From: Verrucomicrobia bacterium UBA7008
GTDB taxonomy: Bacteria > Verrucomicrobiota > Kiritimatiellia > RFP12 > UBA1067
DNA length: 37,760 bases
Direction of reading: 5' to 3'
Assembly (NCBI GenBank): GCA_002449695.1
Contig: DJXI01000062.1
Location: 1 to 37,760 of the forward strand
The position numbers were made by a program, and so were the translations under genes. Shown piece by piece: positions 8,090 to 16,171 of the stretch (the stretch's first letter is position 1; the number at the start of each line of letters is the position of its first letter). A model generated the notes under the pieces. The model was not told the DNA's origin. It searched no databases and saw nothing but the letters and a program-made list of their open reading frames with translations.

Positions 8090-9469
8090 ATGACAACGAC
8101 AGCAGCACGCGTGAAGGCGGCCCTGTTGGCCGCGTTCGTGTCGTTTGCGGCGACGGCCGCGGACGACCTCTCGGTGACGGGTGTCGTCACGTTCCAGCGC
8201 GGCGGGGACGGCTATTTCTTCCTTGCGACGCCCTCGGCTGCCGTCTGGCGCGTCCAGCGCGAGGCGAACCGGCCGCCCGTGAAGCGCGGCGACCGCGTGA
8301 CCGTGCACGGCGCGCGCGTGACCGGCATCCCGACGCCGCGTCTGCGGGCGGACGACGTGGCGGTCGTCGGCGACGGCGCGGCGGATCTGCCGCCGCCGGA
8401 ACGCGTGACCCTCGCGGACCTGGTCGCCGACCCGCTGGCCGACGCGGGCGCCGTCGACCGCTACGGGCGCGATGTCACGGTCGAGGGCGTCGTGCGCGAC
8501 GTCAACCGCCGCCGGACGTTCATGCAGCTCGTCGTCGGCGCCGGCGAGGCGAGCGTCCAGTGCGTCGTGCCGTTCCTGCTGGACCGCCCGACGCCGCCCG
8601 ACCTGAAGCTCGGCGCGCACGTGCGGGTGACGGGCCTCTACGTCTATTCCAACGTCCAGGATGCCGCGACGGGCCGCTGGTCGATGGAGCTGCCGTCCGT
8701 GCTGACGCGCACGGCAGACGACCTCGTCATCGTCTCGCGCGCGCCGTTCTGGACGCCGGCGCGCTTCTGGCTGCTGATCGGCGGCATCCTCGTCGCCGCC
8801 GCGCTGCTCGTCTTCTGGGTGCGCTCGCGCGAACGCGCGCAGGCCGACGCCGTGCGCCGCGAACGCCTGCGGCTGTCGCACGATCTCCATGACGGTCTCC
8901 AGCAGCTCCTGGCCGGGACGATGTTCCGCCTGGAGGCCGCGATGAATTTCCTGCCGGATGGAGCGGACGCGGCGCGCGAGCAGATGGAGCGCGCCTGCGA
9001 TTCGCTCTACCACACGCAGACGGGCCTGCGCGCGGCGCTCTGGTCGATGACGGAGGAGAGCGAGGGCCCGCGCAACCTCTCGGGGCTCGTCCGGTACGCG
9101 GCGAGCCGCCTCGCGCACTGGGACGGCGTCGTCGACATCTCGTTCCGCGGCGAGGAGCGCCACGTGTCGCGCGCGATCTCGGGCGAGCTGCTGATGGTGC
9201 TGCAGGAGGCGGTCGGCAACGCGCTCCGCCACGGCGGCGCGACGAAGGTCCGCGTGAAGTTCGTGTTCCGCAGGGACTGCCTCACGTTCACCGTGCGCGA
9301 CGACGGCTGCGGGTTCGACGTCGCGGCGGTCGACGACGGCGCGGGGCATCTCGGCATCCGCAGCATGCGCGAACGCGCCGCGCGGCTCGGCGGGACGATG
9401 CGGATCATGAGCGAGATCGGCCACGGCGTGCTGATTTTCGTCAAACTGCCCTATGGAGGAGCGAAATGA
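8090..9469 (+). CDS. NarL-type sensor histidine kinase with OB-fold-like extracytoplasmic sensor
   Basis: The 459-residue kinase has a signal/anchor at its N terminus (about 1-23) and a periplasmic region (about 24-220). The periplasmic region holds two OB-fold-like beta modules: one from VTGVVTF to GDRVTVHGARV, and one from VEGVVRDV to GAHVRVTGLYV. One membrane helix (FWLLIGGILVAAALLVFWV, about 223-241) leads to a HisKA_3 dimerisation helix with LHDGLQQ, where His267 is the predicted phosphosite. A HATPase_c domain follows, with N-box EAVGNALRHGG, DDGCGFD and GHLGIRSMRERAARLGG. It overlaps its response regulator gene by 4 nt (ATGA). The ligand of the sensor is unknown. The start is fixed by the promoter 6 nt upstream. 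Confidence 0.9.
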   Translation: MTTTAARVKAALLAAFVSFAATAADDLSVTGVVTFQRGGDGYFFLATPSAAVWRVQREANRPPVKRGDRVTVHGARVTGIPTPRLRADDVAVVGDGAADLPPPERVTLADLVADPLADAGAVDRYGRDVTVEGVVRDVNRRRTFMQLVVGAGEASVQCVVPFLLDRPTPPDLKLGAHVRVTGLYVYSNVQDAATGRWSMELPSVLTRTADDLVIVSRAPFWTPARFWLLIGGILVAAALLVFWVRSRERAQADAVRRERLRLSHDLHDGLQQLLAGTMFRLEAAMNFLPDGADAAREQMERACDSLYHTQTGLRAALWSMTEESEGPRNLSGLVRYAASRLAHWDGVVDISFRGEERHVSRAISGELLMVLQEAVGNALRHGGATKVRVKFVFRRDCLTFTVRDDGCGFDVAAVDDGAGHLGIRSMRERAARLGGTMRIMSEIGHGVLIFVKLPYGGAK

Positions 9470-10068
9470 TCACCGTGATGATTGTCGACGACCATCCCGT
9501 CGTCCGCGACGGACTGGAAGTGCTGCTCGCGAGCGAGAAGGAGTTCAAGATCCACGCAACGGCGGCGACGGCGGCCGAGGCGCTGGCCCTCTGCGAGAAG
9601 AAGGGCGCACCGGATGTCCTCGTCAGCGACATCCGCATGCCCGAGATGACGGGGCTCGAGCTCCTGCCGCGCGTGCGCAAGCGCTATCCGCAGACGCGCG
9701 TCCTGCTGCTGGCGGGCATGCCGCTCAAGTCCGAGGAGGAGGAGGCGCGCGCGGGCGGCGCGGCCGGCTACCTGCCGAAGAGCGCCAAGCGCGGCGTGCT
9801 GGCCGCGGCCATCCGGCGCGTCGCGGCCGAACCGGACGTTTTCGTCGAAGAGGGCTACGTGCAGCCGAAGACGCGGCTGTCCGGGCGCGAGTCCGAGATT
9901 CTCAGGTACATGGCGCTCGGCAAGACGCGCGAGGAGATCGCCGTGATCCTGGGCATCAGCTTCGAGACGGTGCGCACGCACACCAAGAACCTGTTCGCGA
10001 AGCTCGATGCCGTCAATTCGGCCGCCGCGGTGAGCCGCGCCTACGAGCTGGGGTTGTTGCGGGCATAG
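9466..10068 (+). CDS. LuxR/NarL-family response regulator
   Basis: The 200-residue regulator pairs with the kinase just upstream. The receiver domain has the acidic pocket Asp8/Asp9, phospho-acceptor Asp55 in VSDIRMPE and Lys105 in YLPKSA. At the switch position after the fourth strand (VLLLAGM) Ala83 replaces the usual Thr/Ser. The C-terminal LuxR-type helix-turn-helix runs from LSGRESEILRYMALG to VRTHTKNLFAKL. It presumably binds promoter DNA when phosphorylated; its targets are not visible here. Slightly shorter than typical NarL proteins (about 210-220). Confidence 0.92.
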   Translation: MITVMIVDDHPVVRDGLEVLLASEKEFKIHATAATAAEALALCEKKGAPDVLVSDIRMPEMTGLELLPRVRKRYPQTRVLLLAGMPLKSEEEEARAGGAAGYLPKSAKRGVLAAAIRRVAAEPDVFVEEGYVQPKTRLSGRESEILRYMALGKTREEIAVILGISFETVRTHTKNLFAKLDAVNSAAAVSRAYELGLLRA

Positions 10069-10071
10069 GGG

Positions 10072-10120
10072 GAGAGTTGAGAGTGGAGAGTTGAGAATGG
10101 AGAGTGGAGAGTTGAGAGTT
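10072..10120 (+). repeat. Seven-unit heptamer tandem repeat (GAGARTK)
   Basis: The segment is exactly seven 7-nt units: GAGAGTT, GAGAGTG, GAGAGTT, GAGAATG, GAGAGTG, GAGAGTT, GAGAGTT. It lies in a stretch of 100 nt (10065-10164) with no C on this strand, between the response regulator and the next gene. Confidence 0.95.
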
Positions 10121-10143
10121 TAAAAAAAGAGAAAGGGAAGAAT

Positions 10144-11526
10144 ATGAAAAAGGTGGGGATGTTGCTGGTGGCGGCGGGCCTGTGTGCGCTTGATTGCGGG
10201 GCGTACAATGACGCGCTTAACGCCGTCTACCAATGGAGCGTCGAGGTGCCGCGCCTTGCGGCGGACAAGGTGCCCGCGCGCGCGTTTCTCTGGGTGCCGG
10301 AGCGCTGCCGCCGCCTGAAGGGCGTCGTCCTCGGCGCGGACAACATGCTGGAGGAGCCGATCTTCGCCCACGCGCGCTTCCGCGCCGCGCTGGCCAAGGC
10401 CGACATCGGCATCGTCTTCGTGATTCCCGACCTTGACTGCCGCGCGGTGCTGGGTGCGGCCGAGAAGGGTCAGATCGCCCGGTTGATGGACGACCTCGCG
10501 GTGGCGAGCGGCTACACGGAGCTCAAGACGGTGAAGATCGCGGCGATCGGTCACAGCGCGTGGGCCGACTTCCCGTGGCTGATGGCCGCCGAATGGCCGG
10601 AGCGGACGCTCTGCGCGATGAGCGTCAAGGGCTCGTGGCCGGAGGCCAACCGGCCGATTCCGACGCAGCTCATCCCGCGCTTCAGGACGGACATCCCGCT
10701 CCTGCTCGTGGACGGCGAGTTCGAGGACGGCGAGCGGCGCGGGAAGCTCGCGGCGGAGTTTTTCGGAAAGCGCCCGGAGCTGCCGTTTTCGATGTACGTC
10801 GACTGGGGCGGCGGGCACTTCGACTGGTCGGACCGCCTCTGCGCGGCGCTCGGGCGCTTTGTCGCGGCGGCGGCGCGCGGCGAGGATACGCGCGCGCTGA
10901 TGACGAAGGCCCAGCCGGCGCGGCCCGCGCCCGGCCAGGTGCCCGTGCTCGGCTACCGCGTCAACGGCGAGAGGGTGAAGCAGAATCCGAAGAGCCACAC
11001 GCAGATCGACCTCGACGTCCCGACCGGCGGCCTGCGCGAAAGCGACCTGCGCTTCACGATGGACGCGGTGTTCGACCCGGTCGTGCCGGCGGGGCGGCCC
11101 GTCGGCTGGACGGGATTGGCGGCGGGGAGCGCCGCGCCGCATCCGGCGGACGACGCGCCGATCACGGTTGAGGTCATCCAGGGGCCGTGCGTCCAGACGG
11201 GCCCGCGCGCGTTCCAGCTGCGCCTGAACCGCCGCGGCTACATGAGCTACAAGGGCTGCGAGATTGTGCTACAGGAGAAGTTTCCGGGCGGCGACGGGTT
11301 CCGGCCGTGCGTCCAGCAGGCGCTGCTGCGCATGAAGAAGCCGTCGCAGCCGTTTGGCGGCAAGCACTATTTTATCCGCGAGGGCGCGGCGACGGTCGAT
11401 GCCGACACGGGCAAGGTCACGTTCCTTCCGCTGCCGCCGCGCGCGAAGCGTCCCGCGACGGTCACGGTCTGCGAGTGGACATGGGGCCCGGAGCCGATCG
11501 TCGAGCGGACGATCCGCCATCCGTAG
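10144..11526 (+). CDS. Exported alpha/beta-hydrolase-like protein
   Basis: The 460-residue protein has a signal peptide (about 1-20). Its first half reads as an alpha/beta hydrolase: a strand with KGVVLGADNM, a nucleophile-elbow-like AAIGHSAW with Ser138 (the elbow ends in Trp, not the usual Gly), a strand with PLLLVDGEFEDG that could supply the acid, and GGGHFDW with His225. The second half (about 260-460) is beta-rich and unassigned. It may be an esterase acting on decorated polysaccharide, but no substrate can be read. The ribosome site lies in the purine-rich AAAGGGAAG just before ATG. No clear -10 box is seen upstream. Confidence 0.65.
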   Translation: MKKVGMLLVAAGLCALDCGAYNDALNAVYQWSVEVPRLAADKVPARAFLWVPERCRRLKGVVLGADNMLEEPIFAHARFRAALAKADIGIVFVIPDLDCRAVLGAAEKGQIARLMDDLAVASGYTELKTVKIAAIGHSAWADFPWLMAAEWPERTLCAMSVKGSWPEANRPIPTQLIPRFRTDIPLLLVDGEFEDGERRGKLAAEFFGKRPELPFSMYVDWGGGHFDWSDRLCAALGRFVAAAARGEDTRALMTKAQPARPAPGQVPVLGYRVNGERVKQNPKSHTQIDLDVPTGGLRESDLRFTMDAVFDPVVPAGRPVGWTGLAAGSAAPHPADDAPITVEVIQGPCVQTGPRAFQLRLNRRGYMSYKGCEIVLQEKFPGGDGFRPCVQQALLRMKKPSQPFGGKHYFIREGAATVDADTGKVTFLPLPPRAKRPATVTVCEWTWGPEPIVERTIRHP

Positions 11527-11547
11527 ACCCTCCCTCAAAAAGGGGAA

Positions 11548-11577
11548 TTGGCGCAGAATGTCATAATATGATACAAT
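11548..11577 (+). promoter_or_regulatory. Promoter TTGGCG-18-TACAAT for the surface-protein unit
   Basis: The -35 is TTGGCG (11548-11553). The extended -10 TGA-TACAAT ends at 11577. The predicted leader is about 60 nt and ends in an AGAAAGGTAA ribosome site before ATG 11645. The architecture matches the promoter at 2755-2784 (TTGGCA, 18 nt, same ATATGATACAAT). Confidence 0.6.
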
Positions 11578-11644
11578 AGGAGCATCTTCAACGAAAATTT
11601 CCTCATGAATCACCTCAAATCGTCCTCAAAAGAAAGGTAATCAC

Positions 11645-13831
11645 ATGAAAAACAGCGCACGAGAGATAATTGGCCAAATCTGCACCCCCTCCCTGAAAAT
11701 CGTTACTTATCTTCTGGCGGTGTCGTTGGCGTCTACCGCAGGGGCAACCGACTTCGTCTGGACGGGCGGCGCGCAGTATGATCGATGGAGAGATTCTGCC
11801 AACTGGACTGTCAATGGCGCGGCGACCGATTCCTATCCGCAGACTGCCGACGACACGGCGACATTCAACGATGCAGTCACGCTTGACGTCGGAGAGGAGA
11901 ACATCGTCGGCAAGCTCATTCTCAACGCGGATCTCACCCACAACCGCGACAAATGGCTCACCATCGGCGGCGTCGAGGGCACGGGCAAGCTCATCCTCAA
12001 GAACCGCGGCCGCCTCCGCAACATAAACGGAACGGCCGTCGAATTCAACAACGACATCGAAATCGTCTCTCCCGACGGAACGGACTGGGACCATCGCGAG
12101 GCCATGCCGTGGATCCAAGGCAACGGTGCCAATTTCGATGTCAAGGGTAGGCTTTATGGCGACGGCCATGTGTTCTTTACGATGGCTGGATATTTTGGCG
12201 TTCGGCTCTACGGCGACAACTCAGGATTCTCCGGTACGATACATGTCGACTCGAACAGCAGCAACCGCATGAAGTTCGGCGAGGCGCAGTCGGGTTTTGC
12301 CAACGGCAAGTTGATGCTATATGGTAGTGTAAATGACAACGGCACGATGCTGTTTTCCAATGGGATAATCCATTTCGGTTCCATCTACACGAAAGACTAT
12401 GCGACGGGTGCGAAGTTCAGAAGCATCAACAACGACAATACGCTTATCGTCGGCAACCTCAATAGCCCAGACGACCGCATTACCCTTGGCATGGGAGACG
12501 ACGCAAACACCAAGGCAAAGATCGTCAAGGTCGGCACCGGCACGCTTGAACTTGGACCCACGCGTCACAGAAACGGCACCATCATTTCGAACGGCACGAT
12601 CCGCGTGACCCACCCAGACGGAATCTGCCATAAGGATTCCAGCCTTGTCTTCGACGGTGGTACGCTTCAGTATGGCGTCAATCCGCTTGACGAGAACAAT
12701 CCTGTGACGAAGGACGTGTCGGCCTATGTCAAGGGTTCGTCAGGGTTTATCTCGGTAGACACCGATGGACACGACATTACCTGGGCCAACGGCGCGATGT
12801 ACAATAACAACACCGGTGCGAAGGGCTTTGTCAAGAAGGGCGAGGGAACGCTTGAGCTTTCCGGCTCCAACCGCGACGGCACATGGAACTTCTTCTCTGA
12901 CGAAACCAAGACCAACATCATTGAAGGTGGAACCTTGGCGATCAGGAATGCCAAGTACAACTCGCGCTTCACGCTTGCCTCGACCATTCTCGGTACGGGA
13001 ACACTTAAGATTTGCTCCGAGGAGGCAAACGGCGGCGTCTGGCTGCAGGGTACGGAGGCGCTTGCCGATTTCGAGGGGACGCTCGATTGGGCAAATGAGC
13101 TTTCCGAGAGAGTCGAAGGCGGGACGGCCTATGCGTCGGGCTTTAGGATGGCCGACCATATCAATTTCGAAATGCCGAAGGCCAAGATGATTGTTTCGGG
13201 CAATCCGGCCGAGCCGACCAACATCATGAAGGGCGAAACGGAGTGGAATCCCGCTGCCGCCCACGTAACGGTTGGCGCGTATGAGCATCTTCACCCCAAT
13301 GCGCAGGTCTATGTTGAACGGTCGGCCTGGACTCTCAACATTCTTGGAACAGCTGGCGACAGCTACTTGAACGGCGTGTTCACGGGCGATGCCGTCCATA
13401 TCCTCAAGACCGGCGCGGGCAAGCTGACGATGGGGCCGGACTTCGCGGCGCCAGAAGGCTCGACGATCAATGTCAACGAGGGTGCGTTTGCGATGGATGC
13501 TGGAATGACGGTTGCCGATCTTCCGTCTTGTCTGACCATTGCTAACGGCGTGAAGTTCACAGGCGATGGCGTGTTTGGCGATGTTGATCTCTCGGTCAAC
13601 GACGTTGTTGCGCCGGCGCTTACGGCCGAGACAGACAAGACGACCGAGTTTACGCTGCTTACAGCCACTTCCATCACTGGCACGAGCGCGACAATGACCG
13701 CGCTTCTCAAAACAGTCAACGCCGATGACGCGCACGGCAAGTGGGTGGTGACCAAGGTCGACAACGGCGACGGCACGGTGACGCTGAAGTGCGGCTATCG
13801 CAAGACCGGTCTGACCATCATCCTCCGCTAA
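11645..13831 (+). CDS. Exported autotransporter-type beta-strand-repeat (PATR) protein without barrel
   Basis: The 728-residue protein has a long signal peptide (about 1-35, ending STAGA). It opens with FVWTGGAQYDRWRDSANW, a typical start of autotransporter-associated beta-strand passengers. At least three PATR-type repeats follow, with GTGTLELG (about 297), KKGEGTLELSGS (about 397) and KTGAGKLTMG (about 588), consistent with a right-handed beta-helix. No translocator barrel follows; the protein simply ends ...YRKTGLTIILR. The codon use looks less GC-rich than its neighbours, with many AT-ending codons. It is followed after 4 nt by the CotH kinase gene, suggesting that the two work together at the surface. 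It could be an adhesin or matrix protein; no ligand is evident. Confidence 0.8.
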   Translation: MKNSAREIIGQICTPSLKIVTYLLAVSLASTAGATDFVWTGGAQYDRWRDSANWTVNGAATDSYPQTADDTATFNDAVTLDVGEENIVGKLILNADLTHNRDKWLTIGGVEGTGKLILKNRGRLRNINGTAVEFNNDIEIVSPDGTDWDHREAMPWIQGNGANFDVKGRLYGDGHVFFTMAGYFGVRLYGDNSGFSGTIHVDSNSSNRMKFGEAQSGFANGKLMLYGSVNDNGTMLFSNGIIHFGSIYTKDYATGAKFRSINNDNTLIVGNLNSPDDRITLGMGDDANTKAKIVKVGTGTLELGPTRHRNGTIISNGTIRVTHPDGICHKDSSLVFDGGTLQYGVNPLDENNPVTKDVSAYVKGSSGFISVDTDGHDITWANGAMYNNNTGAKGFVKKGEGTLELSGSNRDGTWNFFSDETKTNIIEGGTLAIRNAKYNSRFTLASTILGTGTLKICSEEANGGVWLQGTEALADFEGTLDWANELSERVEGGTAYASGFRMADHINFEMPKAKMIVSGNPAEPTNIMKGETEWNPAAAHVTVGAYEHLHPNAQVYVERSAWTLNILGTAGDSYLNGVFTGDAVHILKTGAGKLTMGPDFAAPEGSTINVNEGAFAMDAGMTVADLPSCLTIANGVKFTGDGVFGDVDLSVNDVVAPALTAETDKTTEFTLLTATSITGTSATMTALLKTVNADDAHGKWVVTKVDNGDGTVTLKCGYRKTGLTIILR

Positions 13832-13835
13832 CGGG

Positions 13836-15845
13836 GTGTTCGTCGTGCGACGCCTCCTGATTCTGGCGTTGGTGCTGAAGGTGTCCGCGGCCGTCGCCGC
13901 GGGCACCTCGCTCGTTTCGCCGACCGGCGACGTCTATGAAGTCGAGTTCCGCTTTCGCGCCGACGTGCTTGCCGATGGCGCGGCGGACGACCCGGAAGGG
14001 ATTGCCGCGCTGCGTCCCGCACGGCTCGCCTCGGGCGAGGCCGGGTTCCTCGTCTGGGGCAACGGCGCGTGGCAGGAAGTCCGGGGCGACGGAATCGCGC
14101 CCGCGTCGAACGAATGGATGCAGGCCAAGTTCGTCGTGCGCACGTTCGACGGCGAAAAGCTCGTGAGCTACCTCGTCCGGTCGGGCACCGATGACGTCCG
14201 GCTCCAGACGGCGAGCGGGCAGGGCTGGTTCCGCGCCTTTGCCGCCGCGCTCGCGCCCGCGCTGGTATTCGACGGCGCCGGTGAGGGTGAGGTGCTGACG
14301 TCGGCTGCCGAGGAAAGCGGCGAAACGTTTGCGCTGGATCTGTCGCACCCGACGGCGGATGTCGCGCTTGCGCCCGCGCTGCCGCCGTTTTTCGCCGCGC
14401 AGGGCTTTGCCGTCACGTGGCAGCGCGCGGGATGGGACAAGTCGTACGCGGCGGAGCCCGTCGCGACTGTGGCCTCCTACACGCCGACGGCGGCGGACTA
14501 CGGCCACTGGCTGCGCTTCACCGTGTCGGACGGCGGCGCGGCGCTTTTGACGCGCGAGCTCTACTTCTCGAAACTGCCGGTCTGCTACATCACGACGGAT
14601 GACGGGGCGTTTCCTTCGGCGCAGAAGGAGAAGCACGACGGCTGGCTTCGGATTCAGGGCAACGCCGACTGCCAGGAGCCGTACAACGGCCGGGCGACGG
14701 TCAATGTGCGCGGCAATACGTCGGCGGGGTATGCGAAGAAACCCTACAAGCTCAAGCTCGACAAGAAGGCGTCGCCGTTCGGCCTCGGGTCGTCCAAGTC
14801 GAAGCACTGGGTGCTCTTGGCGAACATGCCCGACATGTCGAACATGCGCAACAAGCTCGCGTACGATTTCGCCGCGTCCATCGGCGTGCTTGCGATGGAG
14901 TCGACGTGGGTCGATGTTGTCGTGAACGGCCGCTTCGACGGACTCTATCAGTTCTGTGAGCATATCCGCATCGCGGACGACCGTGTGAACGTTTTCGACT
15001 GGGAAGGGTATGCCGAGGAGAACGGCCACGCGGCGGAGGATTTGTCGTGGATCGATCCGGCGACGGTCGACATCAACGGCGGCTGGGTGTTCGAGTTCTC
15101 GACCGAGATGGATGAAGTCTCGCGCTTTACGGTGACGTCCGGCAGGCTCGAAATGAAGACGATGGTCAACGCGCCGGAGTACCTGAAGACCAACAAGTCG
15201 ATGTACGATGCTTCGCGCAGCTGGCTGCAGAATTATTTTGATGCCTGCACATCGCCGACGCGGCGTTCGAAGGAAGGGCTGCACTATTCGGCCTACTGCG
15301 ACGTTGATTCGATGGTCGGCTATTTCCTCGTGCAGGAGCTGTTCGGCAATCAGGATGCCGGAGCGAAGAGCCGCTATGCCTACAAGGACATCGGCCGGAA
15401 GCTCTTCTGGGGGCCGGTCTGGGATTTCGACCATGCGGCCGGCACGACGAACATGCAGCAGCCCTCGCCGGAACGCTGGCACGCGGCGCAGGGCTCGATA
15501 TATGGCGAATGGCTTTCCGACTACCGCTTTGCGCGCCGCGCCCGGGCCCAGTATCTTGCGGTGCGCGGCCGATATGCCGCGCTCGCCGCAGACGGCGGCC
15601 TGATCGACGGCTACAGCGCGTATCTCTGCGAATCGGCCGCCGCCAACGACGCGCGCTGGCCGCAGGCACGCACCTTTGCGCAGGATGTTGCCGTGCTGAA
15701 GGATTTTATCATCCGCCATTGCGCGTGGCTGGATGCGCAGTTTGCAACGATTCCGACCTTGATGGAGTCGATTCGCTGCGATGCGCAGACCAGCCCTTGG
15801 GATGGCACGATCCTGCCCGAGCCCTTGCGGATCTCCATCCGGTAG
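13836..15845 (+). CDS. Exported CotH-family kinase-like protein
   Basis: CotH proteins are atypical kinases; the Bacillus one phosphorylates spore coat proteins. The 669-residue protein has a signal peptide (about 1-23), an unassigned beta-rich region (24-240), then the CotH domain. The CotH domain contains VRGNTSAGYAKKPYKLKLDK, SKHWVLLANMPDMSNMRNKL, WVDVVVNGRFDGLYQFCEHI, WVFEF and the late motif WGPVWDFDHAAG (Asp530, Asp532). The start is GTG at 13836 or GTG 13845; neither has a strong ribosome site, and translation is probably coupled to the gene 4 nt upstream. It ends ...EPLRISIR, similar to the LTIILR end of its neighbour, which could be its substrate (inference). Confidence 0.87.
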   Translation: MFVVRRLLILALVLKVSAAVAAGTSLVSPTGDVYEVEFRFRADVLADGAADDPEGIAALRPARLASGEAGFLVWGNGAWQEVRGDGIAPASNEWMQAKFVVRTFDGEKLVSYLVRSGTDDVRLQTASGQGWFRAFAAALAPALVFDGAGEGEVLTSAAEESGETFALDLSHPTADVALAPALPPFFAAQGFAVTWQRAGWDKSYAAEPVATVASYTPTAADYGHWLRFTVSDGGAALLTRELYFSKLPVCYITTDDGAFPSAQKEKHDGWLRIQGNADCQEPYNGRATVNVRGNTSAGYAKKPYKLKLDKKASPFGLGSSKSKHWVLLANMPDMSNMRNKLAYDFAASIGVLAMESTWVDVVVNGRFDGLYQFCEHIRIADDRVNVFDWEGYAEENGHAAEDLSWIDPATVDINGGWVFEFSTEMDEVSRFTVTSGRLEMKTMVNAPEYLKTNKSMYDASRSWLQNYFDACTSPTRRSKEGLHYSAYCDVDSMVGYFLVQELFGNQDAGAKSRYAYKDIGRKLFWGPVWDFDHAAGTTNMQQPSPERWHAAQGSIYGEWLSDYRFARRARAQYLAVRGRYAALAADGGLIDGYSAYLCESAAANDARWPQARTFAQDVAVLKDFIIRHCAWLDAQFATIPTLMESIRCDAQTSPWDGTILPEPLRISIR

Positions 15846-15853
15846 CCCCCTCT

Positions 15854-16171
15854 CCTGCCAGCCCGTAAAGGGCTGGCAGGCAGGTTGATAACGCTAGCCC
15901 AAAGGCTAGGCCTAAACCCGACCAACCTGGTTGCCAGCCCTTTACGGGCTGGCAACACCAAGGGCTGGCAGGCAGGTTGATAGCGCCAGCCAAGAACCTG
16001 GGCCTTAGCCAGATCAACCTGGTTGCCAGCCCTTTACGGGCTGGCAACACCAAGGGCTGGCAGGCAGGTTGATAACGCTAGCCAAGAACCTGGGCCTTAG
16101 CCAGATCAACCTGGTTGCCAGCCCTTTACGGGCTGGCAACACTAAGGGCTGGCAACACTAAGGGCTGGCAA
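15854..16171. repeat. Left REP/BIME-like palindromic repeat array
   Basis: This 326-nt gene-free stretch is filled with repeats. Four copies of the 21-nt hairpin GCCAGCCC-(5 nt)-GGGCTGGC start at 15857 (loop GTAAA, 11-bp stem with flanks), 15933, 16025 and 16117 (loop TTTAC). The last three are exactly 92 bp apart. Between them AGGTTGAT and ATCAACCT and further arms pair, so each unit can fold into one long hairpin. Two extra partial copies (AAGGGCTGGCAACACT type) run into the transposase stop codon. Confidence 0.93.

Noticed and set aside
13818..15719. Minus-strand open frame of 633 codons opposite CotH
   Set aside because: It is an antisense shadow; the plus strand carries all CotH motifs.
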